DNA of 6,564 nt. Source: an uncultured Bacteroidota bacterium (lineage in GTDB: Bacteria; Bacteroidota; Bacteroidia; Chitinophagales; Chitinophagaceae). Location of the stretch: contig CAIZMD010000691.1 of assembly GCA_903933995.1 (NCBI GenBank), positions 1 to 6,564 of the forward strand, written 5' to 3'. Of the stretch, positions 6,359-6,564 are shown piece after piece. The notes beneath the pieces are model-generated. The model was given only the letters and a program-made list of their open reading frames with translations, made no database searches and had not been told where the DNA came from. Every line of letters starts with the position of its first letter. Position 1 is the first letter of the stretch. The position numbers and the translations under genes were made by a program.

Positions 6359-6564
6359 TCATCTTAACAATAAGGTTTGTCCTGATTTTTTTATCAATGA
6401 ACCATCATTGGCAACGCCTTCAGCCACCCAGATATAAATTCCCATAGGCTGAGCAATACCATTGACCATACCATTCCAACCCTCGTCATAGTTCTTGGTT
6501 TCAAACATTACTTGGTTAAAACGATTATAGATTTTGAAATAATGGAATTCCTTGATGCCTGCTA
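6359..6564 (-). CDS. C-terminal end of a secreted protein with gliding-motility/type IX sorting domain (CHU_C type; cut by window edge)
   Basis: Translating the minus strand up to the TGA at 6361-6359 gives 67 residues with no stop. The pattern is that of the gliding-motility-associated C-terminal domain: FKIYNRFNQVMFE, then a D/E-G-W-N-G turn (27-31), then QPMGIYIWVAEG, ending in a basic-hydrophobic tail GQTLLLR. Family members show the same IYNRWGQ-VFE, GWDG and GxYxW series and end similarly, and serve as type-B sorting signals for the type IX system. The rest of the protein lies outside the window, so its passenger domains (often repeats, PKD or adhesin-like) are unknown. It precedes the PorP/SprF gene on the same strand by 13 bases, the usual cargo-partner order. 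Confidence 0.88.
   Translation of the reverse strand, partial: AGIKEFHYFKIYNRFNQVMFETKNYDEGWNGMVNGIAQPMGIYIWVAEGVANDGSLIKKSGQTLLLR

Overview
The window looks like chromosomal DNA of an AT-rich member of the Bacteroidota. The evidence is a PorP/SprF-family outer-membrane protein beside a gliding-motility/type IX secretion C-terminal domain (CHU_C type), a TAnnTTTG-type promoter in front of the tRNA, mostly absent Shine-Dalgarno sequences, and a 7TMR-DISM histidine kinase. A gliding-related lineage such as Chitinophagales, Sphingobacteriales or Cytophagales fits, but the sequence alone does not settle the order.

Layout. At the left edge (1-465, minus strand) is the N-terminal half of accA, cut by the window end. 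A tRNA-Asp(GTC) gene (590-663, plus) diverges from it, with its own promoter and a strong hairpin terminator (665-690). A DUF502-family membrane protein (717-1295, minus) ends against the same hairpin. It diverges from a two-gene two-component operon: a 628-residue 7TMR-DISM sensor histidine kinase (1440-3326) and a NarL/LuxR-type response regulator (3313-3933) that overlap by 14 bases. The 144-base divergent interval carries inverted repeats and a two-codon start-stop unit with the best Shine-Dalgarno in the window. Converging on the regulator is a DEAD-box RNA helicase (3940-5271, minus), then a PorP/SprF-family protein (5317-6345, minus), then the 3' end of a gene whose product ends in a type IX secretion sorting domain (6359-6564, minus).

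How the genes work together. The right-hand minus-strand genes read CHU_C protein, PorP/SprF, helicase, with gaps of 13 and 45 bases. The first two form a recognised cargo/partner arrangement: a secreted surface protein with a type-B-like C-terminal domain and the outer-membrane partner needed to export or anchor it. The kinase and regulator form a self-contained signalling pair with an unidentified extracellular ligand and unidentified targets. accA, the tRNA and the helicase are housekeeping genes. I see no mobile element, CRISPR array or clearly new multi-gene system. The points most worth a second look are the start-stop unit and repeats before the kinase, the missing phosphatase-motif glutamine in the kinase, and the secreted-protein/PorP pair.
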